Below are positions 1 to 5,382 of a stretch of 5,705 nt of DNA, in pieces. Origin of the DNA: Planococcaceae bacterium UBA3370 (lineage in GTDB: Bacteria > Bacillota > Bacilli > Bacillales_A > Planococcaceae); the NCBI GenBank assembly GCA_002360295.1, contig DEQI01000313.1, positions 1 through 5,705 of the forward strand, given 5' to 3'. The notes under the pieces are model-generated. The model was given only the letters and a program-made list of their open reading frames with translations. It had not been told where the DNA came from and searched no databases. A program made the position numbers and the translations under genes. The number at the start of each line of letters is the position of its first letter. Position 1 is the first letter of the stretch.

Positions 1-653
1 AGGCTTCTGCTGTCGCATTTTTCGTAAAATACGAAACATCAGAATCATTAAGTAGTATCTCTTCAAAAGTAGACGATGCCATTGATACAGTAGATTTACC
101 AAATACAACGAGGATCGTATTTAGTGGGGATCGTGAATTATTTGAAAGTGCCAAAAGTGATATGATCATGGCGATTCTACTTTCCATCATATTTGTCTAT
201 ATTGTCATGGCTGCTCAATTCGAATCGTTTAAATATCCATTTGTCATTATGTTTAGTGTTCCTTTAGCGGCAATTGGGATAGCTGTAGCTTTATTTATAA
301 CGAATACACTGTTAGGCATCACCGCTATTATTGGTGTATTAGTGCTTGTCGGCATTGTTGTTAATAACGGCATCGTACTCGTTGATTATATCAATCAGAA
401 AAAAATGCAAGGTATTCGTTCTTATGATGCGATACTCATTGCCTGTCAAGATCGTCTCCGTCCGATATTAATGACAGCTCTAACGACAATACTTGGTCTA
501 GTTCCGCTTGCCCTCGGTCTAGGGGAAGGGACAGAAATAAATGAACCAATGGCAATTGTCGTAATAGGTGGTCTATTAACATCAACATTGCTGACTTTGT
601 TTATCGTGCCGATGATCTATAGTTTATTGGATAAGGAGACGAGGAAGTTGTAG
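1..653 (+). CDS. RND-family efflux pump, C-terminal part (HAE1/SwrC-like), 5' end outside window
   Basis: The reading frame is open from position 3 to the TAG at 651-653, giving 216 visible residues; the rest of a protein that is usually about 1000 residues lies upstream. The first ~55 residues read as the end of the second extracytoplasmic (porter) domain. The remainder is the hydrophobic C-terminal block expected to hold TM8-TM12. Family signatures are AAQFESFKYPFVIM, the TM10 stretch GIVVNNGIVLVDYIN, and RLRPILMTALTTILGLVPLALG-type sequence before the last two helices. These are typical of HAE1 (AcrB-like) proton-driven exporters. In Gram-positive bacteria the best-known relative is SwrC (YerP) of Bacillus subtilis, linked to surfactin resistance and swarming; the substrate here is unknown. 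The proton-relay residues of TM4 are not in view. The protein ends normally after DKETRKL. No strong terminator follows the stop. Family assignment is firm; orthology to SwrC is an inference. Confidence 0.93.
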   Translation, partial: ASAVAFFVKYETSESLSSISSKVDDAIDTVDLPNTTRIVFSGDRELFESAKSDMIMAILLSIIFVYIVMAAQFESFKYPFVIMFSVPLAAIGIAVALFITNTLLGITAIIGVLVLVGIVVNNGIVLVDYINQKKMQGIRSYDAILIACQDRLRPILMTALTTILGLVPLALGLGEGTEINEPMAIVVIGGLLTSTLLTLFIVPMIYSLLDKETRKL

Positions 654-735
654 TTATTTTCCCGAATTTTCATTAGCTTTTGTGAAAGTGAAGAAGTCAC
701 ATACTATTTTTCTTCTTATCTTTTATTATTATTTC

Positions 736-765
736 TTGCTAATAGTAGGTACAATAAGTTATAAT
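736..765 (+). promoter_or_regulatory. Probable sigma-A promoter for the riboswitch-ykoY transcript
   Basis: TTGCTA (736-741, four of six matches to TTGACA) lies 18 bases before a perfect TATAAT (760-765). Transcription would start near 772, about 30 bases before the first conserved base of the riboswitch, which is the right order for a leader RNA. It sits in the non-coding stretch after the efflux-pump gene. Confidence 0.6.
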
Positions 766-803
766 GAGAAGACAGAATAACTAAATATCCGTTGACAATT
801 TGT

Positions 804-947
804 CAAAGGGGAGTAGCTATAAGTTGTATAATGGACTGGTTGCATGATTTTTTTCGCACGAGCCATTACTTCTTACTTCACATTCGTCATGACATGGTTA
901 AGAGCCATCGGGTGTGATAGCAATGAATTTGCTTAGCAAGACCTTTG
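804..947 (+). ncRNA. yybP-ykoY manganese riboswitch, aptamer domain
   Basis: This RNA leader senses Mn2+ and controls the TerC-type gene downstream. The conserved 5' block AAAGGGGAGTAGC is at 805-817 and the conserved 3' block GCAAGACCTTTGCC is at 936-949, as in the B. subtilis ykoY leader. P1 pairs CAAAGG (804-809) with CCTTTG (942-947). GCTAT (816-820) pairs with ATAGC (917-921) as the next helix. ATGGTT (894-899) and AGCCAT (903-908) form a further arm with one T·G wobble. GCATGA (842-847) is also typical. From the known family, Mn2+ docks two arms through conserved internal loops and stabilises P1. The 3' strand of P1 is shared with the terminator that follows, so the switch should be ON with metal. 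The class is confident; the exact inner pairings are hand-drawn. Confidence 0.93.
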
Positions 948-970
948 CCTTCTTTAGGCAGAGGTCTTTT
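940..970 (+). terminator. Riboswitch expression platform: intrinsic terminator
   Basis: GACCTTTGCC (940-949) pairs with GGCAGAGGTC (957-966) in a 10-bp stem with one T·G wobble and a TTCTTTA loop, followed by TTTT (967-970). Bases 942-947 are also the 3' strand of aptamer P1, so the two folds exclude each other. Formation of P1 should block the terminator and allow transcription into the TerC gene. Confidence 0.9.
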
Positions 971-1016
971 ATTATTGCCTAAAAATGGATATTTCTGTAG
1001 AAAATATGTTACGAAT

Positions 1017-1034
1017 ATACCCGAACCTGGGTAT
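1017..1034 (+). other. Small perfect hairpin just before the ykoY ribosome binding site
   Basis: ATACCC (1017-1022) and GGGTAT (1029-1034) are perfectly complementary around a six-base loop. The hairpin ends 9 bases before the AAAGGAGG at 1044-1051. It lies between the riboswitch terminator and the gene, in the part of the leader present only in read-through transcripts. A role in translation or mRNA stability is possible but only inferred. Confidence 0.4.
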
Positions 1035-1061
1035 CACACAATTAAAGGAGGAATTATTTTA

Positions 1062-1823
1062 ATGGAAGCGATTTTATTCGAATACGCTTGGGTACTACTC
1101 GTATTAGTATTCTTAGAAGGTTTACTAGCTGCCGATAATGCTGTAGTAATGGCAGTTATGGTAAAACATTTACCGCAAGAGCAGCAAAAGAAAGCATTGT
1201 TTTATGGATTATTTGGAGCATTTATTTTCCGTTTCATCGCTTTATTCCTAATTACAATTTTAGTGAACTATTGGCAAATACAAGCGATTGGTGCTATTTA
1301 CTTACTGTTCATTTCTATTAAGCATATTTATGATACAAAGTTTGCGAAAAAGGAAGAGGAACATCACGAGGAAGAAAAAAAAGGTTCTGGCTTCTGGATG
1401 ACTGTTCTAAAAGTGGAGTTAGCTGATATTGCATTCGCTATTGACTCGATGTTAGCAGCCGTTGCGATTGCTGTTACATTACCACATGTGACGGAGTATC
1501 ATATCGGAGGAATTAATGCAGGTCAATTCTCTGTCATGTTTTTAGGTGGACTAATCGGGCTAGTTATTATGCGATTTGCAGCACAATGGTTCGTAAAAGT
1601 ATTAAATAATTATCCTTCTCTTGAAACTGCAGCCTTTTTAATTGTTGGTTGGGTTGGAGTAAAGTTAGCAGTATTAACCTTTGCACACGATAAAGTAGGG
1701 ATTTTACCACATGATTTCCCACATTCTACTGTATGGAAAATCACTTTCTGGGTAGTACTAGTTGGTATAGCGCTAGGTGGATACTTCACAAGTGTAGTAA
1801 AAAATAAAAATCAACAAGCATAA
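1062..1823 (+). CDS. ykoY: TerC-family membrane protein, YkoY/MeeY-type manganese exporter
   Basis: This 253-residue integral membrane protein has about seven predicted helices, roughly residues 8-33, 47-68, 73-90, 113-139, 155-178, 189-208 and 225-246. Two TerC acidic motifs are intact: LEGLLAADNAVVMA (E19, D25, N26) in the first helix and ELADIAFAIDS (E119, D122, D128) in the fourth; these are candidate metal ligands. A highly charged cytoplasmic loop, KKEEEHHEEEKK (96-107), separates the halves. The nearest relative I know is B. subtilis YkoY (MeeY), reported to move Mn2+ outward to metallate exoenzymes made at the membrane. The ATG at 1062 is chosen because AAAGGAGG (1044-1051) precedes it by 10 bases; a longer frame from a TTG at 945 would start inside the riboswitch terminator. 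The Mn2+ riboswitch upstream independently supports a manganese role. Transcription ends at the hairpin after the gene. Confidence 0.95.
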   Translation: MEAILFEYAWVLLVLVFLEGLLAADNAVVMAVMVKHLPQEQQKKALFYGLFGAFIFRFIALFLITILVNYWQIQAIGAIYLLFISIKHIYDTKFAKKEEEHHEEEKKGSGFWMTVLKVELADIAFAIDSMLAAVAIAVTLPHVTEYHIGGINAGQFSVMFLGGLIGLVIMRFAAQWFVKVLNNYPSLETAAFLIVGWVGVKLAVLTFAHDKVGILPHDFPHSTVWKITFWVVLVGIALGGYFTSVVKNKNQQA

Positions 1824-1831
1824 ATAATATT

Positions 1832-1869
1832 TGAAAAGAGGGTGCGATATGCCCCCTCTTTTCATTTTT
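1832..1869 (+). terminator. Intrinsic terminator after ykoY
   Basis: TGAAAAGAGGG (1832-1842) pairs perfectly with CCCTCTTTTCA (1854-1864) across an 11-base loop, followed by TTTTT (1865-1869). This strong stem separates ykoY from ktrD transcription. Confidence 0.92.
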
Positions 1870-1887
1870 GCATAAATTCACTATACT
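1859..1887 (+). promoter_or_regulatory. Candidate promoter for ktrD, overlapping the ykoY terminator
   Basis: TTTTCA (1859-1864, four of six matches to TTGACA) is 17 bases before TATACT (1882-1887, five of six matches to TATAAT). The start would fall near 1894, leaving a leader of about 23 bases. The -35 lies within the 3' arm of the ykoY terminator. The leader is too short for a c-di-AMP or other large riboswitch. Confidence 0.45.
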
Positions 1888-1916
1888 TAATACACATTAA
1901 CGGAAGGGGCGTTAAA

Positions 1917-3266
1917 ATGAAAATAAAAAAACTAACTGAAAAAGGGATAACGCCATTCCAAGTGCTTGTTTCGTACTATTTTATAGCGATAGCAACAGCT
2001 TTTTTATTACTAAGGCTTCCCGGGGTTCATCAAGAAGGAGTAGATGTTCCTCTTTTAGATAGTTTGTTTTTAGCTGTAAGTGCGGTAAGCGTAACCGGTT
2101 TAACAACGATTAATATTTCAGAAACATATTCGCTATTTGGACAAGTCATTTTATTAATCATTTTACAGCTTGGTGCAATTGGTATTATGTCCCTCGGTAC
2201 TTTGATTTGGCTTCTCGTTGGGAAAAAAATAGGCATGCGCGAGCGCCAGTTAATTATGATTGACCATAATCAATACAATTTGGCTGGAGTTGTCCAACTG
2301 ATTCGTGAAATTGCAAAGATTTTATTGACTATTGAAGCTGTAGGAGCGCTCATATTAGCATTACATTTTAAACGTTATTTTGAATCTTGGAATGACGCTA
2401 TTTTTCATGGTATTTTTACTTCGATTTCTGCTACAACAAATGGTGGCTTTGATATTACTGGCATTAGTTTGCAACAATATCATTTAGACTATTTTGTCCA
2501 GTTTGTCACGATGGTGTTAATTGTACTAGGGGCTATTGGCTTCCCCGTACTGATTGAAGTAAAAGCCTTTTTAAAAAACAAAAACACTACATTTCGTTTT
2601 AGTTTGTTTACTAAAATAACAACAACAACTTATGGCCTATTATTTTTAGTCGGAGCATTTGTTATTTTAGTCCTTGAATCCATTCATTCGTTTAAAGGGA
2701 TGAAATGGCATGAAGCCTTATTTTCTGCGATGTATCATTCTATTTCAACACGATCTGCCGGGTTAACAACCTATGATGTACGAACATTTAGTGAAGCAAC
2801 AGAAATTTTTATGAGCTTTTTAATGTTTATTGGTGCTTCCCCAAGCTCGGTAGGTGGAGGTATTCGTACGACTACATTTGCCATTGCCATTTTATTTTTA
2901 ATTTCATATGCAAATGGTCGAAATGAAATTCAAGTGTTTGGCAGAGAAATTCATTTAATCGACGTGTTCCGTTCATTTGCCGTGATTTTTTTAGCACTTT
3001 TTATGGTACTCATTGCAACCATGATTTTACTAATTACAGAACCTCATGTAACCGTCATGCAAATCATTTTTGAAATAACATCTGCCTTCGGAACGTGTGG
3101 AATGTCTCTTGGAATTACTGGGGATTTATCAACTACCGGTAAAATAGTCATTATGATTCTTATGTTTATTGGACGTGTTGGTTTAATTTCTTTCTTATAT
3201 ACGCTTGGAGGCAAATCACAAAAATTAAAATATCGTTATCCAAAAGAGCGAGTAATTATTGGGTAA
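1917..3266 (+). CDS. ktrD: Ktr potassium uptake system, membrane subunit KtrD
   Basis: This is the K+-translocating subunit of a Trk/Ktr/HKT-type transporter. It acts in the cytoplasmic membrane with a cytoplasmic nucleotide-binding RCK subunit (KtrC or KtrA), which is not encoded here. The protein is 449 residues, the same length as I recall for B. subtilis KtrD. The four pore repeats are visible through their filter segments: VTGLT (59-63), TNGGFD (174-179), RSAGL (279-283) and FGTCG (391-395). The intramembrane gating loop after the third repeat reads GASPSSVGGGIR (306-317). The C-terminus YPKERVIIG also matches KtrD rather than KtrB as I remember the two. The ATG at 1917 has GGAAGGGG (1902-1909) seven bases upstream; a frame extending to a GTG at 1842 would begin in the preceding terminator. 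It is monocistronic, with terminators on both sides. In B. subtilis KtrCD is the lower-affinity K+ system and c-di-AMP acts on KtrC; whether that applies here cannot be seen. Confidence 0.95.
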   Translation: MKIKKLTEKGITPFQVLVSYYFIAIATAFLLLRLPGVHQEGVDVPLLDSLFLAVSAVSVTGLTTINISETYSLFGQVILLIILQLGAIGIMSLGTLIWLLVGKKIGMRERQLIMIDHNQYNLAGVVQLIREIAKILLTIEAVGALILALHFKRYFESWNDAIFHGIFTSISATTNGGFDITGISLQQYHLDYFVQFVTMVLIVLGAIGFPVLIEVKAFLKNKNTTFRFSLFTKITTTTYGLLFLVGAFVILVLESIHSFKGMKWHEALFSAMYHSISTRSAGLTTYDVRTFSEATEIFMSFLMFIGASPSSVGGGIRTTTFAIAILFLISYANGRNEIQVFGREIHLIDVFRSFAVIFLALFMVLIATMILLITEPHVTVMQIIFEITSAFGTCGMSLGITGDLSTTGKIVIMILMFIGRVGLISFLYTLGGKSQKLKYRYPKERVIIG

Positions 3267-3288
3267 TGGTTTGGAAGCTTGATTAATA

Positions 3289-3335
3289 GGGGTTTCTAAG
3301 GGAGAAATGTACTTTTGCTCTCCCTTTTATGCCCC
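3289..3335 (+). terminator. Intrinsic terminator after ktrD (first of two)
   Basis: AAGGGAGA (3298-3305) pairs perfectly with TCTCCCTT (3319-3326) around a 13-base loop, followed by TTAT. An outer GGGG (3289-3292) can also pair with CCCC (3332-3335). It starts about 20 bases after the ktrD stop. The T tract is short, so termination may be incomplete. Confidence 0.75.
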
Positions 3336-3357
3336 CAAAACTATAGTAGATAATTGA

Positions 3358-3408
3358 GGACATAAGGTTTTAGAGGAAGGAGAATTCTCTAGCTTTATGT
3401 TCTTTTTT
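3358..3408 (+). terminator. Second terminator-like hairpin after ktrD
   Basis: ACATAAGG (3360-3367) pairs with CTTTATGT (3393-3400) with one G·T wobble, and TAGAG (3371-3375) pairs with CTCTA (3387-3391) above a small bulge. TTTTTT follows at 3403-3408. There is no gene between this and the first terminator, so it is probably a backup terminator for ktrD; alternatively it ends a very short RNA. The T tract is on the + strand only, so it does not serve the cupin gene arriving from the right. Confidence 0.7.
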
Positions 3409-3456
3409 ATTAGGGATTAGCAACACGAAAAGTAATTTAAGTATTGGTTCCGTATT

Positions 3457-4071
3457 TTAATAACTGTATGGGTAATGTGTAAAAGGATTCATGTACCAAT
3501 TGTATGAATTCATATTTGGATGATATGGAGGACTTGTATGTTTATAATTTCTACAATCCTTTGAAGGGCCAATATAAGTTGAAGGTGTTATGGGAGCAAT
3601 TGTTTCTTTCCAAAGACTTTCATCTATACAATAAGTGTGCGCCATAATATGGGGAGGAGTAAATTTTAAAATATCAGAGCCTAAGATTACCTCAGGCGTA
3701 GGTGCATCAAAAATAGCAAGTAAATGTGTGTGATCAACAATAGCCACCTCATAATGCCACCAGCCTTGAGGAATATTGACAACTTGCCCAGGCGTAATTG
3801 TATAGGTTTGGATTTGTTTTGTATTTGGGTTGAGAAGGGAGATAGCAGCTGATCCAGCAATACAATAAACTAATTCTGCAGCATTTTGATGATAATGTGG
3901 TTCAACTACTTGATTAGTACTAAGAAAAATATCTAATAATGACACATTTTTTAATGTATTCAGTTGCTCAACACCTAAAATATTGATCTTATTTTCATTA
4001 TTCATTTTAAACAATGTACTTTTATTGACATCAAATGTGAACTGAGCGGATGGAAAATGAGAAGAGATCAT
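3457..4071 (-). CDS. Single-domain cupin protein with Tyr/Pro/Asn-rich C-terminal tail
   Basis: This 204-residue soluble protein has no signal peptide or membrane segment. The cupin barrel spans roughly residues 30-145. Motif 1 is PHYHQNAAELVYCIAG, giving H59, H61 and E66; motif 2 is GQVVNIPQGWWHYEVA, giving H106. All four usual metal ligands are therefore present, although the Asn that often ends motif 2 is Ala110. Residues 168-204 form a tail with 7 Tyr, 6 Pro and 5 Asn in 37 residues, ending THYPYSY. Such tails are common in spore coat proteins, so a coat-associated cupin is a reasonable guess; the reaction and substrate are unknown. The start at 4071 is preferred over an in-frame ATG at 4092 because AAGGGGG (4083-4077, minus strand) lies 5 bases before it and the upstream ATG has no ribosome binding site. 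It is convergent with ktrD. I see no terminator after its stop. Confidence 0.85.
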   Translation of the reverse strand: MISSHFPSAQFTFDVNKSTLFKMNNENKINILGVEQLNTLKNVSLLDIFLSTNQVVEPHYHQNAAELVYCIAGSAAISLLNPNTKQIQTYTITPGQVVNIPQGWWHYEVAIVDHTHLLAIFDAPTPEVILGSDILKFTPPHIMAHTYCIDESLWKETIAPITPSTYIGPSKDCRNYKHTSPPYHPNMNSYNWYMNPFTHYPYSY

Positions 4072-4097
4072 GACAGCCCCCTTGTTAATCATTAGCC

Positions 4098-4106
4098 TAA
4101 AGTATG
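4098..4106 (-). promoter_or_regulatory. Possible mother-cell sigma factor -10 element for the cupin gene
   Basis: Read on the minus strand, CATACTTTA fits the sigma-K -10 pattern CATAnnnTA exactly and is close to the sigma-E -10. Transcription would start near 4090, just upstream of the ribosome binding site and after the unlikely ATG at 4092. No convincing -35 is seen, so this is tentative. Confidence 0.3.
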
Positions 4107-4222
4107 TATTTATTAGAAAAAAGGATTGGATTTTGGCCTATACCGCTTAACTAAAAGCAAATGACATATTTCATACCAAGCGTGTTGATTTACCTTTTAT
4201 TGTTACAAAGCTCTAAAGAATA

Positions 4223-4358
4223 AGTTGATTTCCGCTACGGCTGACTCGCTTTCCGCAGGCACGGCTTCAACTAATTTATTTCGGCTAAGGCCGAAATAAA
4301 TGGATTTTCAGCTCGCGCTAATCCTGCAGGAGTCGAGTCACCTCCTCTCCAATCAACT
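4223..4358. repeat. 136-base imperfect palindromic intergenic repeat (REP/MITE-like)
   Basis: The ends are exact inverted repeats, AGTTGATT (4223-4230) and AATCAACT (4351-4358). Pairing continues inward: TGACTCG (4242-4248) with CGAGTCA (4334-4340), and TCC-GCAGG (4252-4259) with CCTGC-A-GGA (4323-4331, one bulged A). The centre holds a perfect 12-bp hairpin at 4274-4301. The whole element can fold into one long branched stem. It is richer in G+C than the flanking DNA. The wording, including TTCCGCAGG, CCTGCAGGAGTCG and the AATCAACT end, matches a dispersed repeat I recall between genes in Lysinibacillus and related Bacillales; this is from memory and needs a search. There is no open reading frame and no obvious target-site duplication. 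Confidence 0.75.
4274..4301. repeat. Perfect 12-bp hairpin with TAAG loop at the centre of the repeat
   Basis: ATTTATTTCGGC (4274-4285) and GCCGAAATAAAT (4290-4301) are exact complements separated by TAAG. No T tract follows on the + strand (GGATTTTC), so it is not an obvious terminator. It forms the apex of the larger palindrome. Confidence 0.85.
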
Positions 4359-4445
4359 AGCAAATGTCCTTTATTTATTTTTCTACTAGAGAAATCACGC
4401 TTTCATCTTCAAAAATATGTATAATCAACACATCTGATTTCATAC

Positions 4446-4462
4446 TTATTTTATTAAAATAA
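4446..4462. repeat. AT-only inverted repeat
   Basis: TTATTTTA (4446-4453) and TAAAATAA (4455-4462) are perfect complements about a single T. It lies about 75 bases before the deacetylase start. It could be an operator, but at this AT content it could also be chance. The rest of 4359-4536 is AT-rich and holds no gene that I can see. Confidence 0.3.
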
Positions 4463-4486
4463 ATCAAGCATTTTTTTTATTAATCC

Positions 4487-4522
4487 ACAAATAATAAGTA
4501 ATAATTACATTATATTATTTGT
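4487..4522. promoter_or_regulatory. Inverted repeat around the likely promoter of the deacetylase gene
   Basis: ACAAATAAT (4487-4495) and ATTATTTGT (4514-4522) are exact 9-base inverted repeats 18 bases apart, ending just before the ribosome binding site. Between and overlapping them is CATTATA (4508-4514), which fits the CATnnTA -10 pattern of forespore sigma factors (F/G) but lacks a clear -35. The arms could be an operator or an mRNA stem near the start of translation; neither is shown. Confidence 0.3.
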
Positions 4523-4536
4523 CAGGATGTGAACGA

Positions 4537-5283
4537 ATGAGGACCTACTATCACCTTTTATTACCATTTGTTATTTTCCTTATCTCTATATTTTTTATGT
4601 ATGACTATTCGTATGCAGATAAAGGTAGAAAATATTATGAAGAAGCAGGGAAAATATTATGGGAAATCAAAACGGATGAAAAAGTGATTGCTTTAACATT
4701 TGATGATGGCCCGCATAAAAAGTATACCCCTGAAATATTAGAGGTATTAGCGGAAAACGATGCAAAGGCCACGTTTTTTATAGTAGGGGAATATGCAGAG
4801 AAAAATCCTGATCTTACATTACGGGTACACGAAGAAGGACATGAGTTAGCCATACACACGTATACACACCCACTTAAAACAAATGTGAAGAATTTAATAA
4901 AAGAAATTAAACTAACGCATGAAACAATTTTTGGGATAAGTGGCTATTCTCCCGTGTTATTTAGACCCGTAGAAGGACAATATACGGATGCGATGATTGA
5001 GGCAATAGTAGAGGAAGGGTATAAAGTTGTCATGTGGTCATGGCATTTAGACACCTTTGATTGGAAAAATCCTGGAGAGAATAAAATAGTAAAAACGGTC
5101 TTGGAAGGTGCTAAACCAGGGAGTGTGGTGCTGTTCCATGATGGAGGAGGAAAAAGAGAGCAAACTGTCAAGGCGCTGGCAAAAATTTTACCTGAATTAA
5201 AGAAGCAAGGATATAAATTTGTAACGGTTTCTGAACTCATACAAATTCAAAAAACTACGAATGTGAATAAGGAAAATAAATGA
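4537..5283 (+). CDS. Exported polysaccharide deacetylase (NodB/CE4 family)
   Basis: This predicted 248-residue enzyme removes N-acetyl (or O-acetyl) groups from a cell-surface polysaccharide such as peptidoglycan; the substrate cannot be read from sequence. A hydrophobic segment (about 7-22) and SYA-DK at 25-29 look like a signal peptide cut after Ala27, though it might stay as an anchor. The NodB domain runs from about 48 to 238. Motifs: TFDDGP (54-59; D56 likely base, D57 metal), HTYTHP (107-112; H107 and H111 metal), RPVEG (143-147, where RPPxG is usual), DTFDW (172-176) and LFHD (199-202, H201). All catalytic residues are present. The ATG at 4537 is chosen because AGGATGTGA (4524-4532) differs by one base from the ideal ribosome binding site; a TTG at 4519 has none. 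The length is normal for a one-domain CE4 enzyme. It resembles Bacillus PdaA/PdaB-type proteins generally, but I cannot assign an ortholog. Confidence 0.9.
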   Translation: MRTYYHLLLPFVIFLISIFFMYDYSYADKGRKYYEEAGKILWEIKTDEKVIALTFDDGPHKKYTPEILEVLAENDAKATFFIVGEYAEKNPDLTLRVHEEGHELAIHTYTHPLKTNVKNLIKEIKLTHETIFGISGYSPVLFRPVEGQYTDAMIEAIVEEGYKVVMWSWHLDTFDWKNPGENKIVKTVLEGAKPGSVVLFHDGGGKREQTVKALAKILPELKKQGYKFVTVSELIQIQKTTNVNKENK

Positions 5284-5320
5284 AAATGAGGGTGTAAAGT
5301 GTACTCCTGAACAAAAATAA

Positions 5321-5356
5321 GCCAGTTAGGAAAAGAGGAATCATTTCCTAACTAGC
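5321..5356 (-). terminator. Intrinsic terminator, mainly for the minus-strand gene; perhaps shared
   Basis: AGTTAGGAAA (5324-5333) and TTTCCTAACT (5344-5353) form a perfect 10-bp stem with a 10-base loop, extended by a GC/GC pair beyond one mismatch. On the minus strand the stem is followed by TTATTTTTGTT, a good U tract. On the + strand only TATCTATACTTTTC follows, so it would be a weaker terminator for the deacetylase, whose stop is 38 bases away. It sits between the two convergent genes. Confidence 0.8.
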
Positions 5357-5382
5357 TATCTATACTTTTCGTCTGGCTATGT

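Noticed and set aside
681..717. Possible terminator for the efflux pump gene (TGTGA/TCACA, or AAGAAG/CTTCTT)
   Set aside because: The stems are only 5-6 bp with long loops and compete with each other; too weak to call despite the T-rich sequence.
792..832. TTGACA (792-797) and TATAAT (827-832) as a promoter
   Set aside because: The spacing is 29 bases and the start would fall inside the aptamer. The 736-765 promoter explains a full-length riboswitch transcript better.
945..1061. Longer TerC protein starting at TTG 945
   Set aside because: It would start inside the riboswitch terminator, has no ribosome binding site, and adds 39 residues that do not look like TerC; ATG 1062 has a strong AAAGGAGG.
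1842..1916. Longer KtrD starting at GTG 1842
   Set aside because: It starts in the stem of the ykoY terminator, and the remaining 449 residues already equal the usual length.
1870..1916. A c-di-AMP (ydaO) riboswitch before the potassium transporter
   Set aside because: Only 47 bases separate the terminator from the start codon, far too few for that aptamer.
2030..2236. Minus-strand ORF inside ktrD
   Set aside because: It is a shadow of the strongly supported ktrD frame, without a ribosome binding site or family features.
3397..3420. Seven-codon ORF (MFFFIRD) after GGAAGGAG
   Set aside because: It lies in the 3' arm and T tract of a terminator hairpin, the spacing is too long and the peptide is mostly a T-tract translation.
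4072..4092. Cupin start at ATG 4092
   Set aside because: No ribosome binding site precedes it, whereas AAGGGGG sits inside this stretch, correctly placed for ATG 4071.
4635..5240. Two minus-strand ORFs inside the deacetylase gene (4635-4859 and 4944-5240)
   Set aside because: They are antisense shadows of a gene with complete catalytic motifs.
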